Assembly: GCA_963978545.1 (NCBI GenBank) | Contig: OZ021733.1 | Location: 31,963,924-32,027,923 of the forward strand | Direction: 5' to 3' | Length of the DNA stretch: 64,000 bases | From: Linyphia triangularis | Taxonomy: Eukaryota > Arthropoda > Arachnida > Araneae > Linyphiidae | Notes under the pieces: generated by a model | Seen by the model: the letters and a program-made list of their open reading frames with translations, nothing else | The model's database searches: none | Told to the model about the DNA's origin: nothing | Shown: one piece after another, positions 38,102 through 50,600 of the stretch | Numbering within the stretch: the stretch's first letter is position 1 | Layout: every line of letters starts with the position of its first letter | Program-made: the position numbers and the translations under genes

Positions 38102-38808
38102 CAGTGTTCGTCATTAACTTTTAGAGGGGGCCGTATGACCTATGTTGAAGATTTTCATGGGCAAGATACATCAATATATGTATCTTTAATTGTTATCGAT
38201 TTAACAAGATATATCCTTTCTGAAAATTAAAAAAAAAAAATATTGATATTTTTATTATCTTAATAAAATTACAATTGATATTTGATTTTTTTCCAAATAA
38301 TTTAAAAAATAATAAATTTCATTATGAATCAATCAAAGTCTAAAATAGAAGTGAATATTTCGTTCCAACATGACAATACGAGCTGACATAACTTTTTAAA
38401 AAAGTATATAAACTGTACTTCCAGATTACCCTGTTTTGTCGATATCAATTGTGCGACGATAACGGTTGAAATCGTTCAGCTTATTTTATGAAAGTCACTA
38501 TATGTCGAAGAATTCGTTACAGCAAATCTTAATATATCGTCCAAATGATATTCAGTTAAGTTGTTCATATATTTATTCTTGATGAAAACTATCTTGGTGA
38601 AAGCTTTTTCATATAGTTTCTTCGGTCACATAGTGAAGAACTCTGTTCTGCATAGTTTAACACATACTATTTTGGATAAATTAAAATTATGTAAAAAAAA
38701 AAGTTCATACCATGAAGCTTGATTTTGTTTTCTGTTTTACCGGCGGGTCGCAGAAAAGTCTGTCTTGGGGCTGGATACGGCCCACGGGCCGCGTATTGGC
38801 TAACGCTG
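38102..38808 (-). mobile_element. hAT element, internally deleted
   Basis: The ends are inverted (CAGTGTTCGTCA on the left; the right end reads CAGCGTTAGCCA in reverse complement; 9 of 12 alike). Both subterminal regions carry the ggggccg / gggccgc words common in this group of hAT elements. The flanking octamers ATCTAAGT (38094-38101) and ATCTAAGA (38809-38816) match at 7 of 8. At 707 bp it is far shorter than an autonomous hAT element. It retains a piece of the transposase C-terminus on the - strand, so the element's coding strand is the - strand. Confidence 0.9.
38476..38625 (-). pseudogene. Relic of hAT transposase C-terminus
   Basis: A 49-codon open stretch ends in TGA and includes KAFTKIVFIKNKYMNNL followed by TEYHLDDILRFAVTNSS. 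The pattern AF-x-K-x3-IK-x-KYR-x-L-(S/T)-x2-HL-x-D-x-LR-x-A-x-(S/T)-N is the closing part of the dimerisation region in hAT transposases of the ZBED/FAM200/GTF2IRD2-like group (from my knowledge of the family). The frame is closed upstream by TGA. The rest of the transposase is missing, so this is dead. The setting between hAT-type ends with an 8-bp duplication supports the call independently. Confidence 0.75.
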
Positions 38809-38816
38809 ATCTAAGA

Positions 38817-41009
38817 AGTAAGTGTACAAAATTATACTGAGATATGTCTATAATTACCAGCTCCAGGCAGCTCCAAGTAAAGGAAATTTAATTAAGAACA
38901 GACTGTATTTACAGAAAAAAAAAAGCAAAATATTCATTTTACAATAATGAAAAATTTGCAATTAAGGATCTAGTTTTCTTAAGCACTTAAGTGAACGACA
39001 AAATTGATCGTTAGGGATTGATCTAGAAAGCACAGCAGTTTTACCAGAGTGTCTTGAAGCACTTTGATTTTTCCTTACTGGAACGATTCACCGAAGAAAG
39101 CTTAGGAATCTCCGATAATCGCATTATCGGACTTACTCCGTGATTATCGAAATCACCACAAAGGTTTATTTGGGATTTATACGTACTGTTTCTTATCCTC
39201 TTACATCGAAATACAAGTGTCTACCCATAGAGTACCTAATTTACTGATGTAATTAAAACTTGATTACAAGCAAATACTGCGTAGCTTACATGGTTCACAA
39301 CGTCCAATTTTTACAGATTTGAAAGAAGCCTCATAAGTCAAATATTTTGGTAAATAAAATGTGACATCTTGGGTGTTGTACCATTTTCATTTGGTTGATA
39401 ATGGTGAAAATGTGAAAATAAAATTTAATTAGATACCATCGAAAATGGTATGTGCCTACCTAGGGGACTTTGTATCACATTTGTTTTTTAAACATTTCAT
39501 TTTTTCACATTTACCATCCGATTATTGGCATTAAATATCGATTGAATGAAAAAAATACTCTACGTTTCAGAAAACTATATGATCGTTTTCCAATAAAGTT
39601 TAAGGTTACCATGAAGAATTATTAAGTAAGTTGTTTTTTGTGTTGTTTGAAGGTTTGTGCAATCTTATCTGGAAAAATTTGTCCATTTGTTTATGGACGA
39701 AATTCAATTGCATAGAAAAAAAATCAAATGCCATATCATTAACGACATTTGTAGCAATCTACTTTTTCATATACTAGATAGTTTGAGAGTTTCAATAAAA
39801 TACGATATTTTGAAGTGATGTGTGTGTTAGTGCCATTATTGTTTTTCTTTAGATATCAGATGTTTGATATGTTGAACTCGCCACAATTATATGAATTAAA
39901 CCGTGCAAAAATTCTTGCTGTCAGATATAACTGTCTATTTCTACTTGTAACTTATTATGGAGTACGGTTTTAACAGGCAAAATCTTTTTCGAATTTTCTG
40001 ACAAACGTAAGAGTTGATTGTATACTAGGAGGAAAAGAAATTTTCCACGATAAGATTTCTATGTATTTCAGATGAGAAAACATAAGTGGAGCTAAGTCTT
40101 TGAGATTGTGCGCTACTGATAATAAGTTATCCTACCTTACTGAATTACTTAGAATATATTTTAACAGAACAATGATATTCATTGATTTTACCCTTCACAT
40201 TTGCGATGGAAGAAATTACAGTGAAAAGAAATATTGAAAATTATTTCATGGATCTTCTCAAACAACATTTTTTGTGTAACAGATTATCTAAGATGAATAT
40301 GGTTGCGTATTCTATGCAATTTTTTCATATTTATTATAATATATTCTTTCAGTTACAGATACTGAAGTAAGTCTACAGTTACGAAAACCATAAGTAATTT
40401 TTTTTTTAAATCTACAATGATAAAACACCAAAAATTCTCTGAAAGTTACATTTTTTTTCAGACAAAATAATTTTTGAAAACATAATTCAAAATTTTGCAA
40501 AAAAAGTTAACCTCAGGTAAATATTTGAACTATGGCAAATATATGGTAAAAATTTCATTAAGAAGATAGTAGCTGTTTTTTCAAAAAGATACATCGAAGT
40601 TTGAAAAGTGACATTACGAGATAAATGCATTTTTATGTGGAATTGTGGCATTGGCAACTTATATTTTAATTTTTTTTAAACTAATTTTTCATCAAAACTA
40701 GAAGAAGTACAGAACAATATTATATGTTAAAAGCAGCAGAATAGTTTGAAATTTAAATATACGCAAAAATCATAAAAACGATAATTTTGAAATTTTTTGC
40801 CTACAGAACCACCTTTCTCAATTTTTAAAGATTTTCATCGTGTTAAGTAAACCAAAATTTATTTAAATTATTAAAATGTTGAAAAACTGGTTGAGTTAAC
40901 CTTTGATTTAAAAGCATTGATCTTTGAGCTTCGATGTCTTTCCAGTAATTAACGTGTCCGCTTTTGGAACAATGACCTCTTTGTTTCACTTATCATAATA
41001 TTGTATTAA
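38817..41009. other. AT-rich sequence with a small hairpin
   Basis: At 39112-39130 ccgataat / attatcgg form a perfect 8-bp stem on a 3-base loop. A segment at 39467-39483 (ggggactttgtatc) resembles one end of the 5692 MITE, but no partner end is visible. No gene. Confidence 0.45.
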
Positions 41010-41013
41010 ATAA

Positions 41014-41510
41014 GGGTCTGGGACTCAAAATTTTTTAAATTCTCAAAATTAATTTTATTATTGTAAAAAATAATGCAAATATTTTTGAATAAAATGGCAT
41101 ACAAATGTTGTTTTTATCATTAGTAGAACTTGAAATATTTAAGTTTTGGTTGCATGACAACTGTATCTCAGACATGCTATCTTGAAACTTTGAAACTGTT
41201 TTTCTCGGTGATGGCTTTTTGTCCCTTTTTTTAGTGTAAATTGATGTAACTTAAAAACTACTTGTTATAAATATGTGAAGCTTTCCACAATTATTTTTTA
41301 TATATAATTCTTTAGTTTTTCTTCAGGAATTATGTTTTTTTATTAAACTATTTTTGTAAAAAACGTTTGGAGTTAAGCATACTATGAATTTTTACAGTTT
41401 TTGCACACAATATATATAATTTTTTTTCAATTTCATCTAATTACTTTAATGAAAAATCATGACGACAATTTTTGATATGAATTATAAGAAATAATTTTAT
41501 GCAAAAATGA

Positions 41511-41550
<40 letters not shown>

Positions 41551-41723
41551 ATATATCTAATTTAAGAAATATCAAAATTTTTAAGTTTTTCAATTTAAAA
41601 TATATATATATATATATTTTAAATTTGAAATTTTAAAATAGTTTCCTAAGTTTCAAAGCATAAAAAATTTCATAAAAATAATTCGAAAAATAGAGATTTT
41701 AGAGTTTTGAGTCCCAGACCACC
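41014..41723. mobile_element. MITE with TTAA-like target (piggyBac or Kolobok type)
   Basis: The left end GGGTCTGGGACTCAAAA is inverted at the right (reverse complement GGTGGTCTGGGACTCAAAA). The flanking tetramers are ATAA and TTAC, each one change from TTAA. The size (710 bp) and GG-starting ends fit the same superfamily as the 5692 element. The interior has a 30-bp T run (41513-41542), an AT palindrome near 41590-41625, and no transposase frame. Confidence 0.78.
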
Positions 41724-41727
41724 TTAC

Positions 41728-42386
41728 GAAAAAACTTAAATACTAAGGATTGTTTAGTACCTACATAGAATCAAATTTTAGAGATCTGATCCCCAATTCC
41801 AATACAAAATCCTAAAACTATTCATACATTAACATTTAACATTATTCAAATTCTAGATCTTTGTGGGTTTCAAAAGAAATAGTTAAAATATCTCCAAATA
41901 GGAAACAAATTCAAATAATAAAAAAACTTCCTCTTCACTAAAGATGATTCAATAAGCAGTGACTTAGATGTCCCATTGGAGAAAGAATTGCTCTGAATAC
42001 CGAAATAAGGTCCGAGACTTTTCCTACAGTTCCACAAAAAAACTGGAATTCCTACTATTTCAACGATATTCGGATTCACTTACGGGTTCTCAAGTTCTTT
42101 TTTCCTGATTCCAAATGTGACAGTCCGAATTTTTGTCAGAAAAGGAATCAGTCCACCAGAAATCCCAATTCAATACGCTCCAGAACAATTGTCATCACCC
42201 ATCAAATAACTTTTTACCTTCTATTCCGGATGGGCGGGAAAATACTTCCTGGAATTTTTCTCGGTGGTTAAGCATAAGACAAAGAGTTACCATGGGAAGG
42301 CCTGGGTTGTAATAAATTAACAATGCTTCTGTTTTACCCAGTAATACTATTTTTTGAGTTGTTCTGTTAAAGCTGGGTAATACATA
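41728..42386. other. Unrecognised sequence, a little richer in G+C
   Basis: From about 41990 to 42320 the base composition is more mixed. The - strand frame at 41870-42079 shows no domain. A splice-donor-like word on the - strand (cccgtaagtg, near 42080-42089) has no convincing acceptor partner. Confidence 0.35.
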
Positions 42387-43262
42387 GAGGAGAGGGATGG
42401 GAAATTTTTTACAAAAATATTTCTATTACATTATTATCTGTTGATACATTTTGACATTTTAACACAATTAAAAAATATAAATATCATGGTAATTACTTTA
42501 TATTAGTTTAATAAGCACATTATAAGGCAAGACAAATGTCCCATCCCTGCCTCATGTGAGGGAAGAGAGAGAGATGGATGTGACATGTGTATGAAAGTTA
42601 AAATACATGCATAATTTTCAAAAATATTATGAAAAAAGGACAGAAACTGTGTTAACATTTGTACCTATGCCTTATTGTGTATTTTTGAACCTTTATTTAT
42701 TATAACATCATTTCAAGTTGTGAAAAGAAATTGTCTTATTTGTTACACAATTAAAAGAGTTATTAACTATAATATCTCCAGTCAAGTAATTGTGCTAACT
42801 GTACAAACTAAAAAATTTGATTGGTAAACATAATTATTTGGCTGGCGATATCATAGTGAGAGATGGAACATGTTCCATCCCTCTTTCTTGTTTGGTGTCT
42901 CATCCCTCCCTACTCACAACATTTCAATACAATAACCTAGTATTAAAAACATGCTAGGTTTAGGCTTAACCTAACTGCAAATTCATAAAAGTTATATTAC
43001 TAGGTCTACAAAACATTAAAAACAATTATGTTAGCAATAATGAAATATTTTGAAAGCTTATATAGAAAACATAGAAAGGTACTGTCATTATTTCAATATA
43101 ACTTTTTTGTTACATAACCTCATAAAACCTGCAACTAAAATGATTCCTAGCTAGGAATATCAAGCTTTGGTTACTTCACCAGGTAGAAGAATCAGAATAA
43201 AAAATAAAAAAATGCTCTATTCATAAGTTATTGCAGGTGTCCTATTCCTTCCTACTCTCCCC
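42387..43262. mobile_element. Possible TA-flanked DNA element with TAGGGGAGAG-type ends
   Basis: The left end (TA then gaggagagggatggga) and right end (tccttcctactctcccc then TA) are imperfect inverted repeats. The interior repeats the theme atgtcccatccc or its complement at 42537, 42863-42885 and 42897-42915. The closest structural relative in the window is at 49640-50461. No coding frame. Confidence 0.5.
42862..42879. repeat. Perfect 18-bp palindrome
   Basis: GATGGAACATGTTCCATC is its own reverse complement, lies inside the element above, and contains a sequence fitting the p53-family half-site rule RRRCATGYYY. This may well be chance. Confidence 0.7.
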
Positions 43263-45580
43263 TAAACAGATTTCATTAATTTTCAAGTAGTTCTAATAAT
43301 TTTGGCTCTTTCACTTTTATTCTATTTTCAAAATCTCTAGGGACTAATTTTAAATAGGCTCGAAATTTATTCATACGCAGAATCGAGGATATGTTTTCCA
43401 CATAAAAGAGCAATCATGTAATGAAATCTCAATAGGTCTCCTTCCATGAGATTTCATATGATTGCACATCACAATATGATTGCACGTATAATCACATTGT
43501 ATCTGCATTCGTATAAAGTCATACGTTTGTTAAAAAAACTATATACTTCGTAATGTTTAGACAAAACAGTTATGAGCTTATTCCATAATTTTTATTAATA
43601 TCTGTAGTATATTAAATATAATTAAATGCTTACATATTTACACCACAAGTTAATAAATATGAACGTTTCTTGTCCTTAAAATACATCATCGTTTGGTTTT
43701 GATACAATTTTGATTAAAATAATAACAATGGGAATATTTTATTTTTGGGTTTAATAATTACAAATGTATAATCAACATCCTGGAAATTATTTGATTAGCA
43801 AGGTCATTTATCACTTATTTATTTTTACTTTATCATTAAAGGTAACGGTAAGTCATACTATATTGTTAGTTTACCAAACGATACATAAATTTCAAAAATA
43901 TATTATCAAATGGAAAAATAACTAGCTACTAGAATGCTACTAGGAATTGGAGCCGATTTTAAAATCTAAAATTAACAAAAATAAATTTAAAATAAACTAA
44001 ACGACATAATGATAAAATTAATTTGCCAGTCCGTTAAAATATGGTAAAAACTTAAGCAAGTAAAGAATAATACATCAGTCAAATCTCCAACTAAATTTTA
44101 AATTTATAGAAATAATTACTTTTCCTTGATTGTCAATCTTGAGCATAAAAAAAATTGAACTATCCTCCAATGCCTGTTTTGAAATTTGTATTATACTAAA
44201 AATCAATTATTGCTAATTTTCCATATAAAACTACTTACTACAATGCGTAATAAAAAGGTAATATTCAATTATCAAAATAATATTAAATTACAAGAAAAAG
44301 ATTAATGAGAAACTAATTTATATATTTTAAATTTATTAGCTGTAAAAGATGTTAAGTGAATTCTGCATTACATCTTCGGAATTTACTAACGTGTGTCATC
44401 CCCATTAAAAAAAAAAAAAAAAAACTGGGAAATTATAATATAAAAAGTAAAAATAAACACTATCGTTACGCTAAAGTTATTGTTAAAAGTTTCTCAACAT
44501 AACAGTAAATTGTTGCAATTAACAGTTATAAAATCAGTATTTACATGCTCTATAGTATATTTATCGTATACTAATGTTGATTTCGCATGCGTCGACATTA
44601 AAAAAAAAAAATTTGGAAAAAAGAAACCATTCATAAAACACTATATAATAAATAATACGAATAAATCCAAATTATCAATATTTAAAAATATTTTTTATTT
44701 ATAGTTTAAGATATTTTTTACTTAGACTTTAAAATTCCAATTAATGTACTATTATCTAATTACATATTACCTTCATTACCAACGATGGCTATATCTTCGG
44801 TTCTAATTATCGTAGAATCTTGCGGTTTGCACCAAAATGTTTTGTTTGCAATTTTCTATATGCTAATATGTGTTTTCTTAGTAGGCTGTTTACTAACTAA
44901 ATTTAACTTTATCTGTACAAATTTTTATACGAACCCCTATTTTTTATGTTTTCATTCGATTTAGAATACTTTGTTTACCTAAGATACCACATTTCAGCTC
45001 ATTATTTTGAGAAATACTTCACTTATGAGTGAAAATGTTTTGATCATTCTTGAGAGCAAATCTCTTTTAAAAAATGTTAAAACTTGTTTTATTAATTAAT
45101 AATTATTAAAAAACTGTTTAATATAAAAGTTAAAATTTATTTATTTTTGGCCTTTAACAAACAATCGTTTGAAACAAAAATTTCTCAAATATATAAACTA
45201 TTTAAGAATGTTATTTTAAGAATGTTTTTTTTTTTTTTTTTTTTTGCTTACTGTATCATCTATATTAAATACAGTTGTTTAGTCCCCTCCTTACATGTTC
45301 TTTGCTCTGGCAACCTTATTCTCTTTTTCTTATTCCTCTCTAGGAAATAACTGCGATAAAGTAGCAATGTCTAACCCCCTGAGATAAGCATTCTACACAT
45401 TTTATCTCTGATCTCTATATTAAAAAAAATTTAATACAGCACTCAAGAATTCTATAGAATTACTGTACCAATGTAACCGATAGATAGTAAAATTAATTCA
45501 TCAAACAACTCAGAAAGGTTAATGAGAAATTCCATTTCTAATGCGAACACTAATTAAGCCTGCAAGCTAAAGTAAATATG
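43263..45580. other. No recognisable feature
   Basis: Very AT-rich; A and T runs at 44406-44424 and 45225-45245. Open frames are short. Confidence 0.5.
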
Positions 45581-46156
45581 CAAGGTGATTCCTTATATAC
45601 TTTTAAGCCCCATTTTAAATTTGTAACGGCGTCTCGTATAGCTACGGAAGTAACGTATACTTTTAGTAAAGTGACTATGCTAAATATCTTAAGACAGATT
45701 ACAGAGTCCTAGTGTCAATTTATGGAAGTTGCATAAAGTAACTAAAAAACTAAAGGAGATAGGTGAAAAAGTCCAGTTAAAAAAATGTTCACATTAATAT
45801 GACAAAGCCACAGGAAAAAGTTTCATAAAGTTATCTGTAAAATTGACGGATATATTCGTGGTTGAAAATATGGACTATTCATAACTTCAATAAAGGGCCG
45901 TATTAAAATAGACAACTTTATGTAATTTGTCCCTTTGGTTTTGTTATATTGTTGTGAACATTTTCCTAATTATACTTTTTTGCATATCTCCTTTAGTTTT
46001 TTTTTTTTTTTTTTTTTTTAACTTCCATAAATTGTGGATCATGGATAAATATTTAGCCTAGTCACTTTATTTTATTTAGGTATACGTTACTTCCCTGGCT
46101 ATACGAGATGCCATTACAAATTTAAAGGGCTTAAAATAATATTAGGAGTCACCTTG
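45581..46156. mobile_element. Foldback DNA element, full length
   Basis: The left end caaggtgattcc is inverted at the right end (ggagtcaccttg). The terminal repeats run for more than 100 bp and include cgtctcgtatagct / ggctatacgaga and aagtaacgtatac / gtatacgttactt. The interior matches the copy at 13415. A 23-bp T run (45997-46019) sits near the right arm. There is no coding frame and no clear target duplication; superfamily unknown. Confidence 0.88.
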
Positions 46157-46802
46157 TAGTTTTGAATTGATAATTTTTCAAAGCGGAAACACATCTTAAA
46201 CACTGAAATTTCCACATCAACCTTTAAAGCATGCTAAGTTTCCAAGTACTACCAATAGTTTAAAATTTAAGATTTATAACTTATTTTAAGTGACAAGGGC
46301 AATTTTATAGCACTCTAGTACAAATTTACGAAGACAAGTCTAAAAGGGTGCTTAAGAGTTGTTCAATGAATGCCATATAGAATTTGACTTTGAGGATATT
46401 ACTAGTTTTATACTGGACATGGAGAGTATATATATAGGTAAGCAACTATATTAAATGAAAAGTTTAATTTAATTTAATTTTATGAATACAGAATAAAGCT
46501 AGGCAATTTTTCGAAGAAAAAATCAAATCGCCATACACAGATAACTCATTTAATATAACCTACAGTTTAAATCTATTAATATAGTATATATCCAGGTAAT
46601 TTTTAAAAAAAATTAAAATCTTAATAGCATAACAAACAACATATATTTTGTATTGATGACTTTAAGTTTGAAATCTTAGTTGTTTTCGAAAAGTGGAATG
46701 CTTTTTTTTTCTCGATAAATTTCGAATAAAAAAATTTGGAAAAAGTTTTTAAGCTTAGCAAAAACAGTTTAAGACATATCTTTACTATTATTTTCTAGAT
46801 GC
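46157..46802. other. No recognisable feature
   Basis: AT-rich spacer. Confidence 0.5.
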
Positions 46803-46975
46803 TGTGTCCCACTTGATAACTGTGTGATTCGCTTTCTGACCAAACATGCCATAGTGCAGGGTTCGAAACCTTGTTTAGGGATGAGAGTTCGTTGACTTTC
46901 GGAATCCACATTAAACTGCAGGGTCCGACCTGATCAGCCGTTATTATGTACAAAAATAGGTCATTGAACGAATAA
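46803..46975 (+). mobile_element. tRNA-derived SINE, family B, diverged
   Basis: Contains cacttgataactgtgtgatt (box-A side), gggttcgaaacc (box B, 46859-46870), ttcggaatccacatta, and the tail ttattatgtacaaaaatagg. It is the most diverged of the four copies. The open frame on the - strand here (46795-47094) is a shadow. Confidence 0.83.
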
Positions 46976-47079
46976 AACAAACTATATATGTTGTTTTTAC
47001 CTAACAGCACATCTGACATACATTTTTTTTTACATGAACAATAAATATTGTTCTGGCTAATACAATTTAAAATACTTAA

Positions 47080-47760
47080 GGTATACATAAACATTTGGGA
47101 AGTTTTATTTTATACTATCTTTTATGTTATAAATTTAGAATTTTATACAGTATATTAAAATTTAAAAAGAAACAATAATTTTTTATTTAATTATTTAATA
47201 TTTAAATTATTTTAATGGATAATTATGACCTAATTAGAATAGACATAAATGAACTTGTAATCAACTTAGAAATATTATTTTTATTACAAATAAGTATATT
47301 GACACTTGTTTTCTTGTAGAATTCTATACTTGACTTTAATATTTATTTAGTTACGAAATTTTAGATAACAAGTTTGAAAAAGTGCATAGTTTTTAACAAA
47401 AATAAGATTAAATTATTGAAATGTGTTTATAACAATATATATTAGACTTTGCATGAAAACATTCTCATTGTTATTTTCTATAAAACATAACCAGAATTTT
47501 ACAAAATTAAAACATACATACTGATGTTAGGTCTGTTCGTTGTTCGTGTTAAGTCATATAACACCAAAAGTGATTTTCCAAAAACAAGTTTAAAATTTAA
47601 TATGCAAATTAATGTGATACAAAACAGGAAGGAGGTTCAGAAAATCTCCTGTAATTAAAAAAGTATTTTGATATTCAGGAAGGAAATGGTATCATTTTAA
47701 AGGTTGTAAATTGGAGAAAATTTTTAAGGTAGATCTTGAATTTCGTAACAAGATTTTAAT
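47080..47760. mobile_element. TTAA-flanked element, second copy, right end worn
   Basis: The left end GGTATACATAA follows TTAA at 47076-47079. The interior aligns over about 600 bp with the intact copy at 54420 (shared: aaatgtgtttataacaatat, aatggtatcattttaa, cataacaccaaaa). The right terminal repeat is not recognisable, so the end is approximate. Confidence 0.75.
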
Positions 47761-47873
47761 TTTTGTTTTAATGCAGAAAACAGTTCTCAATGTATTGATG
47801 GACACATGTGCAAAATATCATAACTCTACGGCCTTTTAAACGAGTTCATTTTTGTATTTTCATTTACTGTCAG

Positions 47874-48007
47874 CGAGGTTGCGGGTTCGAGTCCCGTGTT
47901 AGGCATGGGTGTTTGTAAATGTATGTTGGCTTGTCTAATGACAAATGTTTCGGCGCATTATAGTCCTCGTGTTGCTGACGGCACCAGATAATCTGAATGC
48001 GACCAAC
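47874..48007 (+). mobile_element. tRNA-derived SINE, family A, 5'-truncated
   Basis: Starts inside the tRNA-like part at cgaggttgcgggttcgagtc, keeping box B (47883-47895) but not box A, and ends in gaatgcgaccaac. A perfect 13-bp duplication CATTTACTGTCAG flanks it (47861-47873 and 48008-48020). Truncation at the 5' end with a perfect duplication is the hallmark of target-primed reverse transcription. Confidence 0.95.
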
Positions 48008-48020
48008 CATTTACTGTCAG

Positions 48021-49224
48021 CCATATATTCGTATGCAATCGTTAATATTCAAATACATTTTACTTGGAAGTTTGTTTTTCATAATTGTGACTCAGAAAAA
48101 GTTCTAAAGTCCTTTAAAATCCTTTAAAAAACACTTCAGTTTTTAAAAAAATATTTTATTAAATAAATTTTCAGTGAATTAAATTTTAAATTGCAGAATA
48201 TTGTCCATATTAGAATATTTCATAAGTATACCAAGTTTCGTGTTTTTCAGGGGAAAAAATAATAAAAAATTGTTTTTATCAATGAGTCTATCTTTAGCAC
48301 AAAAAAAAAAAAAAATGCAAATTTCATTATTCCCAATGTATATGTATATCTTAATCTTTAGTGAAATATTTGAGTTATACTTGATAAAAAGACCTGTCTA
48401 TTAAAATTTGCGTTTATGCATATTATAACTTCCTTTCCTACTACGTAATCTACAAAATTGTTTGTTGAACCTGACTGAGACTATCTTACTTGTCTCTTTA
48501 AACATATTTCAACTTTTAAGTGCAACCCTGAATTTGCATTTGTATAAACCATTCAGTAACGACTCTCTTTTAGTACAAGATTTGCATGTCAATCATTTAA
48601 AGAGACTAACCGAAGTTTCTAAATGTGTTTTGGAAATTGCTTCGGTTCACGATTCTGAAATCCTTTCTCGTTTGTTTTCCATTTCAAACTGTTTCTTTGA
48701 ATTTGTAAAGGACAAAAAAAAGATTTGAGAAAGAGACAGTCCTAAATCCCATTCCAATTCGTTATTCACAGTTCCATTTCAAAGTCAATAGTGGCACAAA
48801 GTATTCAAAGTCAAATCGTGTCTAAAATATTTTGATTAGCTACAACTCGGAAACCCCAGAATTTTGATAATTTTAAGTTGAGTTTTTGTGAGTTTGTTTA
48901 TAGCATACTAAGAATGTTTTATGTACAGAAAAACAAATACAAAAATATTAAACACTTTTGATTAAATAAATCCTAAAATTTAACCCTCTAGTGCTTGATT
49001 TTTTTTATGATGCAACTAGAGGTCATGTAACTGGCGTTTTTTGCAAAAAGTATAATAATAAAATATTTTTTCAAGGTTTAAACAATCTTAGTATGACTGA
49101 TATAGTTAATTGTAATTTCAAAGTGCAGTAAAATATATTAATTATTACTCAAATTTTATTTCCAAGTTATGTAGCATATATGGTGCACTATGCACTAGAG
49201 GATTAAGACCAAAATGCAAAAAAG
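48021..49224. other. AT-rich sequence, one unrecognised frame
   Basis: The + strand frame at 48462-48728 (88 codons, no ATG at its start) has a mixed composition (for example LHVNHLKRLTEVSK) but no domain I can name. Nothing else stands out. Confidence 0.4.
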
Positions 49225-50600
49225 TAAGGTGGGTAGTAAAATTAACTACCAGATTTGAGCGACATAAAAAATAAAATAGGTAATTTGCTCAAGGGGAAAC
49301 TTCAAACAAAAAGGCAGTTATAATTGTTTGAAGCAGATAATATATATACAAATATTAAAGACTTCAATAGAATAAAGTTTATATTTCCGAACAAAACTCT
49401 AAAAAAGAAAAATGGGTGATAAAAATTAACTACCAGATTTTGGTGGAGGTGAAAGTTGAGAAAATCGACAAAATTGACAACCCTCTCAAGCAAAAACAAT
49501 AACAACAAAAAAAGAGAACATGGTAGTTTGGAGCACAGTATATATAAACAAATATTAAACACTGCAACTGATGAAAGTCCGAATTAAAGACAAACTTCCA
49601 CACACAAAAGAAGGTGGGTGGTAAAATTAACTTCCAGATTTGAATGAGGGATGCTTGACTCAATTTTTAGTTTTGTATGTTTAGTTTTTATTTTACATTA
49701 CTTATGGGTGTGTAAATGATGCATATTTATACTTCATTAAGTATTACACAATATTTATTAATATCCTTCTGAAGTATTAATTGTAAAGGTGGTAAAATAT
49801 TAAACATAAAAAAACCTTCAACTTGGGTCAAGTATCCCAATGTATAAGGACACTTGACCCACCCCTTAGGGATACTTGAGACAAGTCATATATTTAGGAG
49901 TATACAATTTAAACTTATAAATGCAACACTTTTACTTAATAATAACGTAACTCCCATTAATAAGTCCAATGTTAATACTTTTCTGTACTTGTTCAATGAG
50001 CTCAATATTTTTTATTTTTTTATTAGCTGCATAATGTTAATATGGTGTCCACTTTTAATTTTTATTGAAGAAAGCTAAAACCATTAGCAGTTTGAAAGCT
50101 ATTTCTGTTCTTATACAAGTTCAAGAATAGGAAAATAATTATATATTTGAATACAAATGTAAATTCACTTTAAAACCCCAAATTTGTGATTCTATGATTT
50201 TTCATTGAAAACTCAGGTGGATGAAGAATAGCTTGAATTTAGTCAGGTTTGTGTATCTTCAGGTGATTTGTGCATTGAACATTAGAAGGACATGCATGAC
50301 AATTTGATTTGTCTTATAATTTAAAAACGGATGCAAAGATTCAGTGGTCATTTTCACCATGTAATTAGCTAACTGAAAGGCAAGAAGTGATCCCACTTCC
50401 TACTTATAAAATCTTCCCAATTCTGAGAAAAAGGCATTGGGTCAAGTATCCCTAGTTCCCCTAAAGTAAAGAAAGTTGATAATTCTCTCAAGCGAAAACT
50501 TCAAAAGAATGGGTGGTCATAATTGTGTAGGAATACTGTATACAAACACTTATTAAACACGTCAATTAAATCAAGTTGCAAACAGACTTAATTGCTTCTA
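49225..50600 (+). repeat. Tandem repeat of about 180-200 bp, interrupted
   Basis: Units begin with gggtRgt or gggtgat at 49231, 49414 and 49616, and share aattaactaccagattt, ctctcaagc, aacttc and caaatattaaa. After the third start the array is broken by an inserted element and resumes at about 50470 with gttgataattctctcaagcg. Confidence 0.78.
49640..50461. mobile_element. DNA element with TAGGGGA-type ends inside a tandem array
   Basis: The right end reads gggtcaagtatccctagttc then cccc and TA. The left end has the worn inverted counterpart gggatgcttgactcaa. Inside, 49825-49860 is a hairpin (gggtcaagtatcc / ggacacttgaccc, 12 of 13 paired), and another gggatacttgag lies at 49869. It separates two parts of one repeat unit, which shows it inserted. 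The left limit is approximate. No coding frame. Confidence 0.6.

Noticed and set aside
39462..39490. Another copy of the 5692 MITE
   Set aside because: Only one end-like word (ggggactttgtatc) is present; no inverted partner or TTAA.
42080..42330. Exon on the - strand ending at a cccgtaagtg donor
   Set aside because: No acceptor of matching strand and phase, and no recognised protein.
48462..48728. + strand frame of 88 codons
   Set aside because: No start codon, no recognised domain, no supporting signals.
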